From positions 1-64,000 of the forward strand of contig JAREWP010000061.1 of assembly GCA_029001845.1 (NCBI GenBank): DNA of 64,000 nt, given 5' to 3'. The position numbers and the translations under genes are program-made. Position 1 is the stretch's first letter; every line of letters starts with the position of its first letter. Of this stretch, positions 30,060 to 37,806 are shown piece after piece. Below the pieces are notes generated by a model. The model saw only the letters and a program-made list of their open reading frames with translations. It did not search any database and had not been told where the DNA came from. The DNA is from Candidatus Magnetocorallium paracelense. GTDB taxonomy: Bacteria; Nitrospirota; Thermodesulfovibrionia; Thermodesulfovibrionales; Magnetobacteriaceae.

Positions 30060-31152
30060 AGAGAAACAAACAATACTTATCGTTGACGACACTCTTGACA
30101 ACATCGACATACTGAAAGATCTGTTAAAAACGGACTACAGAGTAAAAGTGGCTCTTAACGGAGAAAAAGCTTTAAAAATAAGCATGTCCGATGACCCGCC
30201 GGATATAATACTTTTAGACATCATGATGCCGGGCATGAGCGGGCATGAGGTCTGCGAGAAATTGAAATCGGACAGTGACACCAAAAATATCCCCGTTATT
30301 TTCTTAACTGCCCTTGCAGAAGAGAGTGACGAGTCTAAAGGGTTGAAACTTGGAGCTGTCGATTACATAACAAAGCCCTTTAATTCCGACATCGTCAGAG
30401 TCAGAGTCGCCAACCATTTAAAACTGAAACGACACAGCGATAACCTGGAAGAACTTGTAAGGGAGCGAACAAGGGAGTTGGAGCTGACCCAGGAAGCAAC
30501 GATAGCGAGTATGGGAATACTTGCCGAATACAGAGACCCCGAAACGGGCGGACATATAAACAGAACACAGACATATGTCAAAACTCTGGCGGAAGCTTTA
30601 AGAGATCACCCTAAGTTCAGAGATTTCTTTAGCGGACAAGAGGTGATCGGTTTGTTGTATAAGTCAGCCCCTCTTCATGATATAGGTAAAGTGGGTGTTT
30701 CAGACAGTATTTTACTTAAACCCGGTAAACTTACGTCTGAGGAGTTCGAACAGATGAAGTTGCATTCGAAGTTCGGAAGAGACGCGATTGCTGCTGTCGA
30801 GAAAAATTTCGATGAAAACTCTTTCCTCCGTTTCGCCAGAAAAATCGCCTACAGCCACCATGAAAAATGGAACGGGTCCGGTTATCCGGAAGGTTTAAAA
30901 GGCGACGATATCCCCATATCGGGCAGGCTGATGGCGATCGCAGATGTTTATGACGCTCTTATCAGTAAAAGAGTGTATAAACCTCCTTTCCCCCATAAAA
31001 AGGCTGTGCAAATTATTTTTGAAGACAGGGGAGAACACTTCGATCCCGATATTGTCGACGTTTTTATGGAGATTAAAGATGAATTCAGAAAGACAGCACT
31101 AAAGTTTGCTGATTATGATGAAGAGCGGGAGATGCTGTTAAAAAAGGATTAG
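30052..31152 (+). CDS. Response regulator with HD-GYP c-di-GMP phosphodiesterase domain
   Basis: A 366-residue RpfG-like protein. The REC domain (1-120) has the acidic pocket VDD and phospho-acceptor Asp in [11 protein letters not shown] (about 56). A short coiled coil ([18 protein letters not shown]) follows. The HD-GYP domain (about 150-350) keeps HDIGKVGV (about 209), [19 protein letters not shown] (about 265-283, a complete HHExxxGxGYP-type motif) and IADVYDAL. It should hydrolyse c-di-GMP when phosphorylated. It is the last gene of the receptor/binding-protein/kinase operon. Confidence 0.94.
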   Translation: MSREKQTILIVDDTLDNIDILKDLLKTDYRVKVALNGEKALKISMSDDPPDIILLDIMMPGMSGHEVCEKLKSDSDTKNIPVIFLTALAEESDESKGLKLGAVDYITKPFNSDIVRVRVANHLKLKRHSDNLEELVRERTRELELTQEATIASMGILAEYRDPETGGHINRTQTYVKTLAEALRDHPKFRDFFSGQEVIGLLYKSAPLHDIGKVGVSDSILLKPGKLTSEEFEQMKLHSKFGRDAIAAVEKNFDENSFLRFARKIAYSHHEKWNGSGYPEGLKGDDIPISGRLMAIADVYDALISKRVYKPPFPHKKAVQIIFEDRGEHFDPDIVDVFMEIKDEFRKTALKFADYDEEREMLLKKD

Positions 31153-31198
31153 TGGTATAATATTAAATCAAAAATACCTTTTGCTCCTTGAGGTCGAT

Positions 31199-32554
31199 AT
31201 GAAATTTAAATCGGTTAATCCATATAATAACGAACTGAACGGAGAGTTTGAGTTTCTCACTGAAGAAGAAGCTGTTTTACAGATAAAGCGATCTAAAGAG
31301 GCGTTTAAGGATTGGAAAGTCACGCCTGTAAAGGAAAGGTTGCAATATCTGGTCAGAGCCGCCGGGATATTGCGCGATAAAAAAAGAAAATATGGCGAAA
31401 TCATCACCAGGGAGATGGGAAAACCGATTAAAGAGTCCCTTGCCGAAGTGGAAAAGTGCGCATGGGGATGTGACTATTATGCTGAACAGGCAGAGGAGAT
31501 GCTCCTGGATAAAACAATTCTAACAGAAGCTGAGAAAAGCTATGTCTCTTTTGAGCCATTGGGCGTTATTTTGGCGATAATGCCCTGGAATTTTCCATTT
31601 TGGCAGGTTTTCAGATTCGCCGCGCCCTCTTTGGCGGCAGGTAATGTCGCCATATTGAAGCACGCACCCAATGTTCCACTCTCTGCATTGGCTGTAGAAG
31701 AGATTTTTCGGGATGCAGGAGCGCCGGAGAACGTTTTTAAAAATCTTTTTGTCGACGTTGAAACAACGATGAACCTGGTCGAAAAAACCGATGGTGTAAC
31801 ATTAACGGGCAGTTATCGCGCAGGTTCACAAATCGGCTCCCTTGCAGGCAAATATATTAAACCGGTCGTATTGGAACTGGGCGGATCGGATCCCTTCATC
31901 GTATTGGAAGACTGTGATATCGACAAGTGCGCAGAAAGCGCTGTAATGGCCAGACATTTAAATGCAGGCCAGAGCTGTATTGCATCTAAAAGATTTATAG
32001 TAGTAGAGACCGTGTTCGATGAATTTGTCGAGAAGTTCACATCCCGTTTCAATAAGTTGCGATTGGGAGATCCCATGGATGATAATACAGATATCGGTCC
32101 AATGGCTTCCCTAAGATTTGTACAGGAACTTGAAAGGCAGGTCAGCGACGCCAGAGAGAGGGGAGCCGAGGTTATTGAACTGAAAAAGCCTGTGGGGGAA
32201 TGTTTTTTCCCTCCGACTTTAGTTGTCAACGCAACGAGAGACATGAAAATCTGCTCGGAAGAGGTTTTTGGCCCTATTACTCCCGTTATTAAAGTTAAAG
32301 ATGAAGAGGAAGCGCTTGTAGTCGCTAATAACAGTGATTTCGGCCTGGGCGGCTCTATATGGACCAAAAATTTTGAGAGAGGTATGAGACTGGCAAAAAG
32401 AGTAGAATCGGGAACTGTGACGATAAACGATTTTACCAAGTCCGACCCAAGGCTTCCCTTTGGCGGAATAAAAACGTCGGGAATCGGCCGGGAATTGTCC
32501 GAATACGGCCTAAAGGAATTTGTGAATGTTAAAACAGTGGTGGTGAAAATATGA
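31199..32554 (+). CDS. NAD(P)-dependent aldehyde dehydrogenase, likely succinate-semialdehyde dehydrogenase
   Basis: A 451-residue enzyme from the ATG at 31199 (MKFKSVNPYNNEL), with a TTGAGG site; an upstream in-frame TTG at 31181 is less likely. The ALDH fold shows PWNFPFWQVFRFAAPSLAAGN (substrate and cofactor site), catalytic Glu in LELGGSDPF (about 225), catalytic Cys in NAGQSCIASKRF (about 260) and PFGGIKTSGIGRE near the end. The short N-terminus and the length fit the SSADH subgroup found in cyanobacteria. It overlaps the ThDP enzyme gene by four bases, suggesting a decarboxylase-dehydrogenase pair. Confidence 0.88.
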   Translation: MKFKSVNPYNNELNGEFEFLTEEEAVLQIKRSKEAFKDWKVTPVKERLQYLVRAAGILRDKKRKYGEIITREMGKPIKESLAEVEKCAWGCDYYAEQAEEMLLDKTILTEAEKSYVSFEPLGVILAIMPWNFPFWQVFRFAAPSLAAGNVAILKHAPNVPLSALAVEEIFRDAGAPENVFKNLFVDVETTMNLVEKTDGVTLTGSYRAGSQIGSLAGKYIKPVVLELGGSDPFIVLEDCDIDKCAESAVMARHLNAGQSCIASKRFIVVETVFDEFVEKFTSRFNKLRLGDPMDDNTDIGPMASLRFVQELERQVSDARERGAEVIELKKPVGECFFPPTLVVNATRDMKICSEEVFGPITPVIKVKDEEEALVVANNSDFGLGGSIWTKNFERGMRLAKRVESGTVTINDFTKSDPRLPFGGIKTSGIGRELSEYGLKEFVNVKTVVVKI

Positions 32555-34182
32555 AAGCAGCCGAATTATTTATCAAACAACTGGAAGAGGAAGGCGTCGA
32601 ATACATTTTCGGGCTCCCCGGAGAAGAGAATCTGCATTTTCTCGACGCAATAAGAGAATCGAACATCAAATTAATCGTTACAAGGCATGAACAGGGCGCG
32701 GCCTTTATGGCTGCAACATATGGAAGATTAACCGACAAGCCCGGTGTGTGTTTTTCCACCTTAGGGCCGGGAGCAACCAATTTGGTTACCGGAATCGCCC
32801 ATGCTCAGTTAATCGGAGCTCCTTTAATCTCTATATCCGGCCAGAAGGCGATCAGGCAGAACTGGCAGGCAAGGTTTCAAATCATAGATGTCGTTAATCT
32901 GATGAAGCCGATAACAAAAAAGTCGATATCCGTTATTGACCCCGGAACCATTCCAACTATCATCAGAGACGCCTTTAAGCTTGCCGAAGCAGGCAGACCG
33001 GGGGCCGTACATATCGAGCTGCCCGAAGATGTCGCCAATGAAGATACAGATGTCCGAATTCAGAAGAGAACTGTCTTGTTACGTCCCTGTCCTGACGATG
33101 AGGCGATCAATGCTGCCGCTAGATTGATTAACGGGGCCGAGGACCCGTTGATTATTTTGTCTGCCGGAGCGAACAGCAGAGCCATAACGAATCATCTCCT
33201 CGATTTTACTCAAAAAAGCGGTATATATGCCGTTCATACGCAAATGGGAAAGGGCGTTATAACGGACGATTGCGAGCAAAGCCTCTTTGCAACCGGTATT
33301 CACAAGCAGGACTATATAAACTGCGGGATAAACAAGGCCGATTTAATTATAACCGTAGGCTATAATATTGTTGAATATCCTCCATATGTATGGAACAAAG
33401 ATCTGGACAAAAAGATTTTAAATATCGATTTAGTGCCGGCAGAGCCGGATAAGTATTTTAATCCCGACTTGGAGGTCATAGGGGACATATCGCAATCTAT
33501 AAGTAGAATAGCAAAGCAAATCGAGAAAAGGGAGTTTCCCTATTTTAAGAAAACCAGGAAAATGATCGAGAGCAAAGTGAACGAAAATATTGAAAACAAA
33601 TACCCCCTGTTACCTCATGATATAGTTAAAAACGTAAGACATGCTTTATCAATGGACGATATCTTAACTCTTGACAACGGGATATATAAGCTCTGGTTTT
33701 CAAGGTTTTACAAAACCTACGAACCCAATACCGTGCTCCTCGATAACGCGCTTGCCACAATGGGGGCCGGTTTGCCTGCCGCCATAACCGCCAAAATGCT
33801 TAATCCCGAAAAGAATGTGCTCGCTGTTTGTGGTGACGGAGGTTTTATGATGAACAGTCAGGAGTTGGAAACAGCGCTAAGATATGATATTCCTGTCGTG
33901 GTTTTGATTCTTAAAGACGATGCTTTCGGTTTCATTAAATGGAAACAACAGGGCATGACTTACGAAGACTATGCACTTGATTTTCAAAACCCCGATTTTG
34001 TGAAATACGCGGAAAGTTACGGAGCCGTTGGTTTGCGAGTCGAAAAAGGAGATAACCTTGCCGATATTATTTATAAAACTTTTTCTATGAAAAAAGTGGC
34101 CGTAATAGAGTGTCCCATAGACTATTCCATAAATTATGACGCCTTTTCAAAGCAATTGGGGAATATGGTCTGTCCTGTGTAG
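32551..34182 (+). CDS. Acetolactate-synthase-like ThDP enzyme, possibly 2-oxoglutarate decarboxylase
   Basis: A 543-residue enzyme of the acetohydroxyacid synthase/pyruvate oxidase family. It has the catalytic Glu in FGLPGEEN (about 24), RHEQGAAFMAATYGR, TLGPGATNLVTGIAHA and the ThDP motif GDGGFMMNSQELETA (about 428), continuing to DDAFGFIKWKQ. In AlsS-type enzymes the last stretch usually reads NDNAYGMIRWKQ. No small regulatory subunit is adjacent, arguing against IlvB. Overlap with an SSADH-like gene mirrors the cyanobacterial 2-oxoglutarate decarboxylase operon, whose first gene was also annotated as acetolactate synthase. Catabolic acetolactate synthase remains possible. Confidence 0.85.
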   Translation: MKAAELFIKQLEEEGVEYIFGLPGEENLHFLDAIRESNIKLIVTRHEQGAAFMAATYGRLTDKPGVCFSTLGPGATNLVTGIAHAQLIGAPLISISGQKAIRQNWQARFQIIDVVNLMKPITKKSISVIDPGTIPTIIRDAFKLAEAGRPGAVHIELPEDVANEDTDVRIQKRTVLLRPCPDDEAINAAARLINGAEDPLIILSAGANSRAITNHLLDFTQKSGIYAVHTQMGKGVITDDCEQSLFATGIHKQDYINCGINKADLIITVGYNIVEYPPYVWNKDLDKKILNIDLVPAEPDKYFNPDLEVIGDISQSISRIAKQIEKREFPYFKKTRKMIESKVNENIENKYPLLPHDIVKNVRHALSMDDILTLDNGIYKLWFSRFYKTYEPNTVLLDNALATMGAGLPAAITAKMLNPEKNVLAVCGDGGFMMNSQELETALRYDIPVVVLILKDDAFGFIKWKQQGMTYEDYALDFQNPDFVKYAESYGAVGLRVEKGDNLADIIYKTFSMKKVAVIECPIDYSINYDAFSKQLGNMVCPV

Positions 34183-34269
34183 TGTTTCATATTGAATACT
34201 CTTTCACTGTTAAAATAAAAGTATATTTAAAGTATTGTTCTGTTTACAAATCTTTTTTGGGAGGAAATA

Positions 34270-34445
34270 ATGACCGCTGAAGAAGTTGACAGATCGATAA
34301 ATGAGCTCCGGAAGCTGTTTAAAGAGACGGACTTAAGATTTAAAGAAACCGATTTGAAAATTAAGGAAACAGACAGAAAGATTAAAGAGAGTGCTTTGGA
34401 AACGGGTAAAGAGATACGCGAGAGCTCTATAGAAACATACAAAGC
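34270..34445 (+). pseudogene. Truncated coiled-coil (DUF3782-type) gene, 5' fragment
   Basis: A good GGGAGG site and an ATG start a protein MTAEEVDRSINELRKLF followed by heptad-like KETD/RFKETD/KIKETD repeats. This is the N-terminal coiled coil typical of DUF3782/PD-(D/E)XK-type proteins. After about 55 residues the sequence turns into unrelated DNA (antisense of a transposase-like fragment), and the frame ends at 34506. The nuclease domain is missing, so this is a broken gene. Confidence 0.6.
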
Positions 34446-34449
34446 AATC

Positions 34450-34745
34450 AGACTTATCTCCTTATTAAATATACTCTTTATCTCTTCTCTTATCTCTTTG
34501 CTGTAGCTGTAACGGTTATCTTTGTAGATGTCCTTAAATCTCACCTCTGCAAAACTCAATATATCAGGGGTCAGCTTACGTGGATATTTGGCTCCCGACA
34601 GTACTCGCACCAATCGCACATCGTCTCCTTCTTTAAGGGCATCCCCCCATCTCTGCATCGTGCTGCGGGGTATTCCAAACTGCTCTGTCAGACTCTTGAC
34701 TTTCAATCCCGCATTGTATAATCTCGCTATCAGTAATTTGGTTTC
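34450..34745 (-). pseudogene. N-terminal fragment of a transposase-like HTH protein
   Basis: Minus strand, the frame reads KLLIARLYNAGLKVKSLTEQ, FGIPRSTMQRWGDALKEGDD, then LSGAKYPRKLTPDILSFAEV and YSYSKEIREEIKSIFN, before running into the antisense of the truncated coiled-coil gene. The helix-turn-helix KSLTEQFGIPRSTMQRW and the K/R-rich linker look like the start of a transposase. I do not recognise the IS family. The C-terminal catalytic part is gone. Confidence 0.5.
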
Positions 34746-34947
34746 ACAAATAGATTAAACCCATCTGCTTGAATTTGGCATACTTGGACATTCCCTTAGG
34801 GGAATGCCATGGACGTTGACTATGACGACAGAGATGACGACTCAAACGGTATCGGACATAACTATTAATTTCCCGAAACGCTTTCCTGGGATAATCCTGA
34901 CCGAAATAGTTACGCCAACCTTCAAGATGTTGGTTCCATCCATCCAA
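34744..34947 (-). pseudogene. Group II intron maturase (GIIM) fragment
   Basis: The 67-residue minus-strand frame has NQHLEGWRNYFGQDYPR, AFREINSYVRYRLSRHLCRH then SQRPWHSPKGMSKYAKFKQMG, ending LIYL. This is the C-terminal maturase/X-domain signature of a group II intron reverse transcriptase (GW-x-NYF, YVR-x-RL, MGLIYL). The rest of the reverse transcriptase is absent. It faces away from the second intron fragment that starts at about 34944. Confidence 0.65.
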
Positions 34948-35155
34948 AGGCCATTATGCTTATATGGCATAACAGGTAACTCCAGGGCTTTGAGAGGATT
35001 CTTTGAAACAGTTAAAGAACATGGAAAAAGTGGCTCTCCAGACGTTCAAAGCGATATGGTGACATGAGCTGGGAGATGTTTTCTGATCTGCTTAAGTACC
35101 ATGTACCTTTACCAAGTCCCGGAATTGTTCATTCTGTTTTTGCAGTGAAACCATA
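34945..35155 (+). pseudogene. Group II intron reverse transcriptase, frameshifted C-terminal fragment
   Basis: Plus strand: KGHYAY, then after a one-base shift YGITGNSRALRGFFETVKE, and after another shift WKKWLSRRSKRYGDMSWEMF and SDLLKYHVPLPSPGIVHSV, ending FAVKP and a TAA at about 35154. The order GHYAYYGITGN, then W-x-x-WL-x-RR, MSW, and PLP-x-P-x-IVHS is characteristic of group II intron-encoded proteins. At least two frameshifts make it non-functional. Confidence 0.7.
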
Positions 35156-35157
35156 AC

Positions 35158-35235
35158 CTGAGGAACCGGATGCGTTAGTTGCGCTCGTCCGGGTCTGTGG
35201 GGGAGTCGTGAGGGTAACCTGCGGCTCTACCCGGA
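35158..35235 (+). ncRNA. Group II intron domains V and VI (3' end of a degenerate intron)
   Basis: Directly after the reverse transcriptase stop, ACCGGATGCGTTAG and TTGCGCTCGTCCGGGT form the domain V hairpin (ACCGGA/TCCGGGT outer stem, TGCG/GCGC inner part, TTAG loop). A GGGGGAGTCGTGAGGGTAAC and CTGCGGCTCTACCCG hairpin follows, suiting domain VI. This is the normal 3' end order of a bacterial group II intron. The 5' part is missing. Confidence 0.6.
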
Positions 35236-35247
35236 AAAATATTTTTT

Positions 35248-35421
35248 GTAACTGTTCACTGTGATCTGAGATCAGAGGTCAGTTGAAAGTAAAAGGGACT
35301 TTTTTTATTGAATTTCACGAGTATAATTGGCATTTCCACCCCTTTTAGGAGTTCTTAGCATGAAAAATCAGGTAAATTTCTTTAAACAGATCACCGATCT
35401 CTGAACTCTGTGAACAGTTAC
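35248..35421. mobile_element. MITE-like element, family GTAACTGTTCAC, full copy
   Basis: A 174-bp element between the intron remnant and the M6 protease gene. The left end is GTAACTGTTCACTGTGATCT and the right end, read in reverse, is GTAACTGTTCACAGAGTTCA. The inner part GATCAGAGGTCAGTTGAAAG recurs in inverted form in a half copy at 61328-61407. No gene inside. The GTAACT start is shared with the GTAACTACT family. Confidence 0.7.
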
Positions 35422-35428
35422 TATTTTT

Positions 35429-37480
35429 TTATTTTAAAGTTACTTCTCCAAGCTCTCCGGATATGGAATCGTTGTCATCAAATTGATTCAATTCCGCACC
35501 CCAGGAGGCACCGGTCTCGATTCTTATATGACTCGGCGTTTGCACGATGCAGGCAACGCAAAAAGAATACTCTTCGCCCGGAATAAGGCCGGAAAATATT
35601 TGATCTCCCGCACATAATCCGATCTCGTTCCCCGAAGACATCAGCTTTGCATAAGTATATAAATCATACTCATTAGTACCGTCCGCCTCGGCGACATCGT
35701 TCCAAAATATGCTTAGAGCAATCTTGTCGCCCCAGTTGAATGTCGTCTGATTCCTGCCATCAAAACACCAATTTCCTGTATTAAACGTTATATTTGAGGA
35801 AATGCCTCTGAAACCCGTAATCTCACCTTCTTCATCGCTGTCACCATCATCTTCTCCGTCCGACTGTTCCTCACCTTCTGATGAAAGATCAGCCATCATT
35901 GTCATTGCAGAGCTTGAAATATTGGTAACCTCAACACCGCTTGCAGAGCCGTTGTACAAATTACTGTCAGGTGTTGTATATGAAGCAAAGGATGTATTAC
36001 CGGTTGAACCGGGATAAAGATCACCGCTGTCACCGGCGTCTAAATTCTTCTCAAGACCATAGCGGCCGTCAGCCTGAACCAGAGCGACACGGTAATGAGA
36101 GGAAGCACAGTTGCTCTGAGAGGGAATACACTCCTCTGTGTTGTCGGTGTTATCAAAGGTTGCCTTTGATTCGTCTATATGCCAAATGGCAAGCCCCTCT
36201 CCCGGGAGACCGGAGTCAAAACCGACTTTTTGCCTGTTTTCAATAAGGAAATACTCCCCCCCTGTATCGGGGCTCCCGGAAAGTATCTGGTAGACATCGT
36301 TGTTAAATGCCGCTGCATCTATACTCTCGGACAAAAGAGTACCCTCTACCACCGTGGGAGAAACCCATCCGAGAAAATACTTGCTCCATGCACAGAGATG
36401 TGAAGGTCTGTCTCCGGGTAAGGTTTCAAAAGTCCATGCCCCTGCAGCCATCAAACCCCAGTATCCTATACCCTGGGAAGTGCCGTCAATATCGTAGAGG
36501 TCCGGGAGGGCAAGGGAGTGGGCGTATTCATGGGCAAAGACCCCGATTGTAGACTGACCACCCCACAGTATTTCAGGCATAATAATATAATCATTGACCT
36601 TAACCGTACCGCAGGATGCTGTGTCATTCGTTGTATATTCACCTGTACCGTCTCCGAAAAATCCAGCAGAATTCAAGTCCCATCTGTGCGACCATATATC
36701 GGTAGTCGGACCGCCCGCCTCTTCCCCGGTACCCTGATGAATAATAGCCACAACATCGACATAACAATCTCCGTCCATATCATATTGAGAGAAATCGACT
36801 GTGCTGTCCGCAGCCTGTACTGCCTCATTTACAAGTGTCCCCGGGTATTTATCGTATCCAAACATATCGTTTTCCCCGTAATAGTCATGGATATTCGACG
36901 CTGTATACCAGCCGGTAACTCCGTTGCTCCCTGAGGATACGCTGAATTTCCCGTAAGAAACCTCTTCATAATAGTCTTTCAAACTGTAATTTCCAGAATC
37001 AAAGAGAAGCGACTCGAAATCGGATGTCCCATATGTTACCGTTGTATCGCTAAAATTAACCATAAGAACTGCTAATTTGTTGGTTCCAGTTGTCGGAGCA
37101 GCTCTTTTTACAGGCGCACTTTTCCTCTCTATCCCCATCATGCGAGAGGGAGAACCCTGTGCAGGTCTTAAAAAAGGCTTAACTCCGGCCGGAGGTGCAT
37201 GTCTGCCCACAATGGCGGTCGAAGGCCCTAAATCACCCTCATTATTATGTATCGCAAAGACCCAGTTTCTGCTTGTCTCGTTAAATACGATGGAATAGCC
37301 ATCCGCAGTCCGCCATCCGTGCATCCACTCGTCTCCCCACTGCCTGGCATTGATCTTACTGCCGTCAGCCTGCGTCAGGACAACCTCCACAGGCGCCGCC
37401 GGCGCCGCCGGTGCTTCATTCATTAAAAAAATCAGGCAAAACAAAGGTAAAAGCACAGTTATTAACACTCTTTTGTTCAT
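35429..37480 (-). CDS. Secreted M6-family metalloprotease
   Basis: A 683-residue protein with a signal peptide (about 1-25). The zinc motif FAHEYAHSLALPDLYDID (about residue 318-335) is the HExxH...LPDLYD pattern of M6 peptidases such as immune inhibitor A. The pro-region (about 26-130) contains WGDEWMHGWRTADGYSIVF, common to the family. After the catalytic domain, an acidic linker (SSEGEEQSDGEDDGDSDEEG, about 540-562) joins a C-terminal beta-sandwich-like module. It should be a secreted protease. It is monocistronic with a GGAGG ribosome-binding site. Confidence 0.9.
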   Translation of the reverse strand: MNKRVLITVLLPLFCLIFLMNEAPAAPAAPVEVVLTQADGSKINARQWGDEWMHGWRTADGYSIVFNETSRNWVFAIHNNEGDLGPSTAIVGRHAPPAGVKPFLRPAQGSPSRMMGIERKSAPVKRAAPTTGTNKLAVLMVNFSDTTVTYGTSDFESLLFDSGNYSLKDYYEEVSYGKFSVSSGSNGVTGWYTASNIHDYYGENDMFGYDKYPGTLVNEAVQAADSTVDFSQYDMDGDCYVDVVAIIHQGTGEEAGGPTTDIWSHRWDLNSAGFFGDGTGEYTTNDTASCGTVKVNDYIIMPEILWGGQSTIGVFAHEYAHSLALPDLYDIDGTSQGIGYWGLMAAGAWTFETLPGDRPSHLCAWSKYFLGWVSPTVVEGTLLSESIDAAAFNNDVYQILSGSPDTGGEYFLIENRQKVGFDSGLPGEGLAIWHIDESKATFDNTDNTEECIPSQSNCASSHYRVALVQADGRYGLEKNLDAGDSGDLYPGSTGNTSFASYTTPDSNLYNGSASGVEVTNISSSAMTMMADLSSEGEEQSDGEDDGDSDEEGEITGFRGISSNITFNTGNWCFDGRNQTTFNWGDKIALSIFWNDVAEADGTNEYDLYTYAKLMSSGNEIGLCAGDQIFSGLIPGEEYSFCVACIVQTPSHIRIETGASWGAELNQFDDNDSISGELGEVTLK

Positions 37481-37806
37481 CGATTCTCCTCCTAAATTTT
37501 TAATATCAAATTTTTGTTATCTCGCCCCTGCCCTAATAAAAATTATATACAATAATAGCATAACAAAAATGTAATAACGAATACATCTTTTAAGGTAAAT
37601 TGCCCTTGCCATCGACTTTTTTTTATTCCCTACAACAAACCGCTTCTGTTCGCCAGAGCTTGCGATTCCACTTGCAGAAAGGACAGGCGAAACGTTTATC
37701 CCGAGAAGGTGCTGAAAGATGACCCCGATTAGCTGAATCCACTTTTGTCTGAGCAATATGATAAAATATGAGCAATTATCCCCAATAAACAGGCGACCTG
37801 ACGACA
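37481..37806. other. Gene-free intergenic region
   Basis: A 326-base AT-rich spacer between the divergent M6 protease and HDOD genes. I see no credible reading frame, terminator or repeat matching the other families in the window. It presumably holds the promoters of both genes, but no clear -35/-10 pair stood out. Confidence 0.5.

Noticed and set aside
34227-34706. 159-residue minus-strand frame
   Set aside because: The first 85 residues look transposase-like, but the rest is the antisense of the truncated coiled-coil gene.
34804-35067. 87-residue plus-strand frame
   Set aside because: Composite of antisense maturase and part of the frameshifted reverse transcriptase; not a gene.
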